From Alphaproteobacteria bacterium (GTDB taxonomy: Bacteria > Pseudomonadota > Alphaproteobacteria > UBA3830): a DNA stretch of 9,408 bases. Position 1 is the first letter of the stretch. Each line of letters begins with the position of its first letter. A program made the translations under genes and the position numbers. The stretch covers positions 1-9,408 of the forward strand of contig BNWK01000049.1 of assembly GCA_025998775.1 (NCBI GenBank). The letters are read 5' to 3'. Under the pieces are notes generated by a model. The model ran no database searches. It saw only the letters and a list, made by a program, of their open reading frames with translations, and was not told the DNA's origin. Shown in pieces: positions 5,934 to 9,408 of this stretch.

Positions 5934-8084
5934 TTATTTCAAGCGCTCCTTCAGCCAAGTATTTCTTTTCATTGTTTTGTCGTTGTTCACGGAAATGAAC
6001 ATAGCTTTTTTGCTACCGACGATTACGACAAGTTTTTTGCCTCGCGTAATGCCCGTATATATGAGATTTCGCTGAAGCATCATATAGTGCGACATGACCA
6101 ACGGTATTACAACCACAGGATATTCCGAGCCCTGTGATTTATGGATCGAAACCGCATAGGCCAAGACAAGTTCGTCTAATTCAGAATATTCGTAGCTGAT
6201 GTCATTGCCATCGATATTCACAAAAATTTGCTGATTTTCAGCATCTATATCAGAAATGAATCCGATGTCTCCATTAAATACGTTTTTATCGTAATTATTT
6301 CTGATTTGCATTACCTTATCGCCGACACGGTAACGACGGCCTCCGCGAGTTATCTCGAAACCGTTGGGATTCAAAGATTCCTGTAGAGACTCATTCATTT
6401 TAGATGTCCCCACAATACCGCGATTCATGGGAGTCAGAACTTGAATATCACTAATCGGATCGTAGCCAAATTTTTTGGGAATTCTCGTCTTTACGAGACT
6501 GGTAATTTTTTCCAAAACTTTCTCTTGATCGTCCTCGCTATTAAAGAAAAAATCCGAACTCTCGCTGTTGTTAATTTCCGGATATTTTCCGTTCACTATT
6601 CTATGAGAATTCATGATAATTTCGGATTGCTGAGCCTGTCGGAAAATTTCATTCAACTCGATGACAGTAAATGCTTTTGAATGGATAATATCGCCGAGAA
6701 CATTTCCCGCTCCCACCGACGGCAGCTGGTTGATATCTCCGACAAGAATCAACGTTGCATGTCTTGGAATGGCCTTGAGCAAATGATACATCAGAAGCGT
6801 GTCGATCATGGATGCTTCGTCTAAAATTATCAGATCGCAGTCCAATTGATTATTTTCATTGTGCTTGAATCCTCCATTCAGCGGGTCAAATTGCAGCAAT
6901 CGATGAATCGTTTTCGCCTCTCTCCCAGAAGCTTCAGACATTCTCTTTGCCGCACGTCCAGTCGGAGCAGCCAGCAAGATTTTGTCTGTTATTTTCGATA
7001 TAATTTCCAATATGGACTTTGTAATGGTCGTTTTTCCAGTTCCTGGACCTCCTGTAATTACAAGCAATTTGTTTGTAATAGCTGCCTTTATGGCCTCAAT
7101 CTGCCTTTCAGCTAAAGATATAGACAATTTTTTCTGCGCCTGTTCCAAAGCTTCATCTATATGAATTTTTTTGGTGTTTTTTGACGAATCTCTGATTTCT
7201 TTCAGCATTTTCGCGATCTGTGCTTCAGCCAAATAATACCCAGCAAGGTATACACGCAAATCGTCCAGCACAATTTTTTTCTCAGCCAGAAGAGATTTCA
7301 TCGCAATATCCAGAACAGGTTCGTCCACTTCTAGCATTTCTTTTGCTTTTGTGATTAATTCTTCGCGTGGATAATAGACATGTCCTTCATCAGTAAGCTT
7401 ATGTAATATAAACATAATGCCAGCTTCTGCTCTCAATGGAGACTTTGTATCAAAGCCTAGTTTTTGAGCGATTTTATCTGCCGTCAAAAATCCTATTCCA
7501 AAAATATCATGCGCCAATCGATACGGATTTTCCTTCACAACTGCAATGGATTCATTACCGTATTTTTTGTAAATCTTACTGGCGTAGGCAGACGAAACAC
7601 CGTGACTTTGAAGAAAAACCATGACCGAGCGAATTTCTTTTTGCTCAATCCAAGCCTTTCCGATCATTTCTATGCGCTGCTTTCCAATTCCTTCCACTTC
7701 GCGTAATTTTTCGATGGATCCTTCGATAACGTCCAGAGTTTTCTCACCGAATTTTGCAACAATACGCTTGGCCATGACCGGACCAACACCGCGAATTAAT
7801 CCACCTCCCAGATATTTCTCAATACCAACAACCGATGCAGGAACAGAGCAGGCGCAAAAAACAACCTTGAATTGTTCCCCAAACTTTGGATGTTCAACCC
7901 AGTTACCGGACATACTGAGAACCTCTCCTGGAATTGGAGATGGAATATTGCCAACAATTGTTATTAAATCAACGTACCCATACACTTTTACTTTTGCAAC
8001 AACGTAGTCGTTTTCTTCGTTTTCATATGTAACACGCTCAAGTTGGCCTTTGAGTTTTACTAAATTTGTCGACTCTGGTTTCAT
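5934..8084 (-). CDS. recD2: RecD2-type ATP-dependent 5'-3' DNA helicase
   Basis: This 716-residue superfamily 1B helicase is full length for the RecD2 family (RecD-like proteins that act without RecBC). RecD2 unwinds DNA 5' to 3' and takes part in repair and replication-fork handling. The N-terminal OB-like region (about 8-85) is followed by helix-hairpin-helix repeats (LIRGVGPVMAKRI near 96-108, LREVEGIGKQRIE near 127-139, DIFGIGFLTADKIA near 193-206). The motor follows: GGPGTGKT Walker A (345-352), LDEAS Walker B (421-425, D422/E423), GDINQLPS motif III (449-456), IHKSQGSEY (647-655) and the arginine-finger-type GITRG (678-682). An in-frame TGA two codons upstream fixes the start at ATG 8084. 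There is no Shine-Dalgarno, and the start codon sits in a 12-bp inverted repeat. The gene follows the phage holin by 50 bp on the same strand. It may be phage cargo or the first host gene swept into the late transcript. Confidence 0.93.
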   Translation of the reverse strand: MKPESTNLVKLKGQLERVTYENEENDYVVAKVKVYGYVDLITIVGNIPSPIPGEVLSMSGNWVEHPKFGEQFKVVFCACSVPASVVGIEKYLGGGLIRGVGPVMAKRIVAKFGEKTLDVIEGSIEKLREVEGIGKQRIEMIGKAWIEQKEIRSVMVFLQSHGVSSAYASKIYKKYGNESIAVVKENPYRLAHDIFGIGFLTADKIAQKLGFDTKSPLRAEAGIMFILHKLTDEGHVYYPREELITKAKEMLEVDEPVLDIAMKSLLAEKKIVLDDLRVYLAGYYLAEAQIAKMLKEIRDSSKNTKKIHIDEALEQAQKKLSISLAERQIEAIKAAITNKLLVITGGPGTGKTTITKSILEIISKITDKILLAAPTGRAAKRMSEASGREAKTIHRLLQFDPLNGGFKHNENNQLDCDLIILDEASMIDTLLMYHLLKAIPRHATLILVGDINQLPSVGAGNVLGDIIHSKAFTVIELNEIFRQAQQSEIIMNSHRIVNGKYPEINNSESSDFFFNSEDDQEKVLEKITSLVKTRIPKKFGYDPISDIQVLTPMNRGIVGTSKMNESLQESLNPNGFEITRGGRRYRVGDKVMQIRNNYDKNVFNGDIGFISDIDAENQQIFVNIDGNDISYEYSELDELVLAYAVSIHKSQGSEYPVVVIPLVMSHYMMLQRNLIYTGITRGKKLVVIVGSKKAMFISVNNDKTMKRNTWLKERLK

Positions 8085-8128
8085 AATTCAAAATCATTAT
8101 TGCCATTGAATAGTACATGAAACCAGAG
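8073..8128 (-). promoter_or_regulatory. Inverted repeat burying the recD2 start codon
   Basis: On the minus strand, CTCTGGTTTCAT (8128-8117) is perfectly complementary to ATGAAACCAGAG (8084-8073), the first four codons of recD2. A nested 6-bp pair (ATTCAA 8086-8091 and TTGAAT 8106-8111) strengthens the fold around a 14-base loop. In a transcript reading through from the holin gene the recD2 AUG would be paired and no Shine-Dalgarno is exposed, so poor or conditional translation is expected. It could also act as an attenuator. The pairing is seen directly; the regulatory role is inferred. Confidence 0.5.
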
Positions 8129-8134
8129 CAAATT

Positions 8135-8299
8135 TCACTCTTTTTTCTTTTCTCGTAGCGTTAGTTCTGTAATTCCATAAACGCCAAGCAAGCCTTGAAT
8201 AATTGCGTCGATCCAGTCGGGTGTGTGGTACATCACGACAGCAGCAATAATTGCGATAGTTCCTTTCGTTTTTTCGCTCAAAATTAAGTCTTTTAGCAT
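8135..8299 (-). CDS. Small phage holin-like protein (54 residues)
   Basis: This short frame begins MLKDLILSEKTKGTIAIIAA at ATG 8299-8297. Two hydrophobic stretches (GTIAIIAAVVMY, residues 13-24, and WIDAIIQGLLGVYGI, about 29-43) are separated by a short polar turn (HTPD), and the tail is charged (REKKKE). This is the profile of a small two-segment holin. The Shine-Dalgarno GGAGG (8310-8306) lies 6-7 bases upstream and directly follows the endolysin stop TGA (8313-8311), so translation is probably coupled. Position right after a GH108 endolysin is the usual place for a holin, which lets a signal-less endolysin reach the peptidoglycan. No subfamily can be named from sequence alone. Confidence 0.7.
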   Translation of the reverse strand: MLKDLILSEKTKGTIAIIAAVVMYHTPDWIDAIIQGLLGVYGITELTLREKKKE

Positions 8300-8310
8300 G
8301 ATTTTCCTCC

Positions 8311-8832
8311 TCAATTATAAGCTCTATTGAGCCATCCGGTGATAAATCTTTGTTGAGATGGACTGATGTTTGCAATCAATCGATAATATCCGGCGGCCTC
8401 GGATTTCAGGGCGGCCAGCAGGTCGGTACTGTCAGCGCTGTTGATGGCCGTGAGCGTGATTTTCCCGACAATGCCATCTTCGACCACTGAAATTCCAGTG
8501 GATCGCAGTGCTCTCTGGATTAGTTTGTTTGCTTGTGGAATTCCAACATTTACAGCTAGATCAAATACTTTCAGTGCGACATGTTCGTCGTTGATTGATT
8601 CGTATTTTCCTTTCAACCAGAAGTCTACGAAATAAATCTGCCGAGCTTGATCTTGCGTCAGTTTTTTTATGTCCAAATGTGGATAGCTGCGCTTGGAAAT
8701 GCCGTACTTTGTCTCTCCTCCAGTGTCTGCCGAATTGTTTGAGTATCCGCCTTCATGATACATGAGATATTCAAAAGCCTTCAAAAATTTAGTGCTTGCA
8801 GCACCTGCGTTTATGCTTCGCTCTGGTTGCAT
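8311..8832 (-). CDS. Phage endolysin, glycoside hydrolase family 108 (N-acetylmuramidase)
   Basis: 173 residues. The motif MYHEGGYSNNSADTGGETKY (24-43) is the hallmark of GH108, with E27 as the expected catalytic Glu; KYGISKRSYPHLDIKKLTQ and YFVDFWLKG follow as in the family. The C-terminal half (about 88-173: VFDLAVNVGIPQANKLIQRA, then EDGIVGKITLTAIN) is the accompanying putative peptidoglycan-binding domain. It cleaves the glycan strand at the end of the lytic cycle. No signal peptide or membrane anchor is visible, so export should depend on the neighbouring holin. AAGGAG (8845-8840) precedes the ATG by 7 bases. The start overlaps the end of the gene D reading frame by 22 bp, so the two are in one operon. 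The reading frame is intact. Confidence 0.92.
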   Translation of the reverse strand: MQPERSINAGAASTKFLKAFEYLMYHEGGYSNNSADTGGETKYGISKRSYPHLDIKKLTQDQARQIYFVDFWLKGKYESINDEHVALKVFDLAVNVGIPQANKLIQRALRSTGISVVEDGIVGKITLTAINSADSTDLLAALKSEAAGYYRLIANISPSQQRFITGWLNRAYN

Positions 8833-9408
8833 TGTATGTCTCCTTGTAATTGCAAAAGTAAAACGGGCCCAGCGTCACGCTTGTTTGAACATGTTACTGA
8901 AGTTGTGAATCCGCTGGAACTCAGCGAGTGTTGCACATGCGTTATTATCCAATTGGTCGGAATTTTTTTCTTGAAACCAGAGATAATAATTGCCGATTCT
9001 GCAAATAGTTCCGGCATTCCACGAGTGCTAAAGCTGAACGTGAGATTTTCTTTCTCGATGCGTTTCAATTTGGCTTCGGCTGTTTTTTGAGCAGAAGCTT
9101 CGTCGTTTGCGACCTCTTTGATCTCGTAGACAGGCTCTCCGTCTCCGACTTTCACTTCTTGATATGTCGCGTTTTTCTTGTCGTACCATTTTGTGACGAC
9201 GGATCCGTAACTTTCGCATTCGCGGAATTCACATTTGTAGTTGGAAACATCTCTTATATATATTGTACGTGATGGCAAAACGAGTCCTGAAACCGACAAA
9301 GTTCGCATATCCGGTGCAAACACCAAAAATCCGTTGGACGGTTTTGCGACAGCTCCGTATTGTCCAGCCAATCGTGTCAGTAAATTCAAGCTGCTTTCGC
9401 CAAATTGC
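8811..9408 (-). CDS. D: Phage late control protein D / tail baseplate protein (C-terminal part, runs off window)
   Basis: The frame is open at the right edge and ends at TAA (8813-8811), giving 198 visible residues. The visible start ESSLNLLTRLAGQYGAVAKP matches the typical gpD segment ESDLxFLTRLAxxYGAxxKP, followed by NGFLVFAP and a repeat-rich beta C-terminus, with the charged helix DEASAQKTAEAKLKRIEKEN about two-thirds along. In P2, gpD is a tail baseplate hub-type protein needed late in assembly. The TTG at 9389 is internal, not the true start, because the family motif begins upstream of it. It is followed at once by the endolysin and holin, the usual order at the 3' end of the tail operon in P2-like prophages of alphaproteobacteria. 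No internal stop is seen. P2-like is the best class, but other myophage hubs with this fold remain possible. Confidence 0.85.
   Translation of the reverse strand, partial: QFGESSLNLLTRLAGQYGAVAKPSNGFLVFAPDMRTLSVSGLVLPSRTIYIRDVSNYKCEFRECESYGSVVTKWYDKKNATYQEVKVGDGEPVYEIKEVANDEASAQKTAEAKLKRIEKENLTFSFSTRGMPELFAESAIIISGFKKKIPTNWIITHVQHSLSSSGFTTSVTCSNKRDAGPVLLLQLQGDIQCNQSEA

Noticed and set aside
5716..5958. 80-codon minus-strand frame downstream of recD2
   Set aside because: It overlaps the recD2 3' end, lacks a Shine-Dalgarno, and the plus strand of the same stretch looks more protein-like in two frames.
7621..8007. 128-codon plus-strand frame inside recD2
   Set aside because: Antisense shadow of the conserved helicase N-terminal region, without its own start signals.
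8097..8375. 92-codon minus-strand frame across the endolysin end and holin gene
   Set aside because: It is an out-of-frame shadow; the 54-codon holin frame with GGAGG is much better supported.

Overview
The window looks like one end of an integrated, P2-like prophage or prophage-derived element in an AT-rich Gram-negative bacterium. An alphaproteobacterium living inside protists (Holosporales-like) is my best guess. It rests on the base composition, the initiator-tRNA remnant at the attachment site and the style of the PAS/kinase protein. No ribosomal or core gene is present to prove it, and a Legionella/Berkiella-like gammaproteobacterium is not excluded.

Left end (1-722): the tail of a small gene, probably a DNA-binding or excisionase-like protein, runs in from outside. 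After it comes a recombination region: two inverted pairs of TTAACAAC with 11-bp phasing, a 48-bp minus-strand copy of the 3' half of an initiator tRNA-Met (the likely att core), and an 11-bp-phased pair of AATGGGGACA. An intact tyrosine integrase (723-1910, +) follows, with a good promoter -10 box and a strong Shine-Dalgarno.

Middle (1911-5933): a poorly conserved stretch holds a small Ala/Lys-rich protein with a 12-residue tandem repeat, a 111-bp MITE-like element with terminal inverted repeats, and a GC-rich hairpin. Then comes a 901-residue soluble hybrid sensor kinase (2923-5628, +). Its N-terminal third resembles tRNA-dependent cyclodipeptide synthases and is followed by PAS, histidine kinase and two receiver domains. 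The gene ends in a hairpin and faces, across about 300 bp containing a frame-broken coding remnant, the convergent recD2.

Right part (5934-9408, all minus strand): in transcription order, the C-terminal part of the phage tail/late control protein D, a GH108 endolysin, a 54-residue holin, then a complete RecD2-type helicase. The first three are tightly packed (22-bp overlap; stop codon touching the next Shine-Dalgarno) and are the end of a phage late operon. recD2 follows after 50 bp. Its start codon lies inside a 12-bp perfect inverted repeat, so its translation may be controlled separately.

Together: in P2-like phages the D gene closes the late region just before att/int. Here recD2 and the hybrid kinase sit between the lysis genes and int, where lysogenic-conversion cargo is often carried. 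The most unusual item is the possible cyclodipeptide-synthase/sensor-kinase fusion as cargo of a mobile element.
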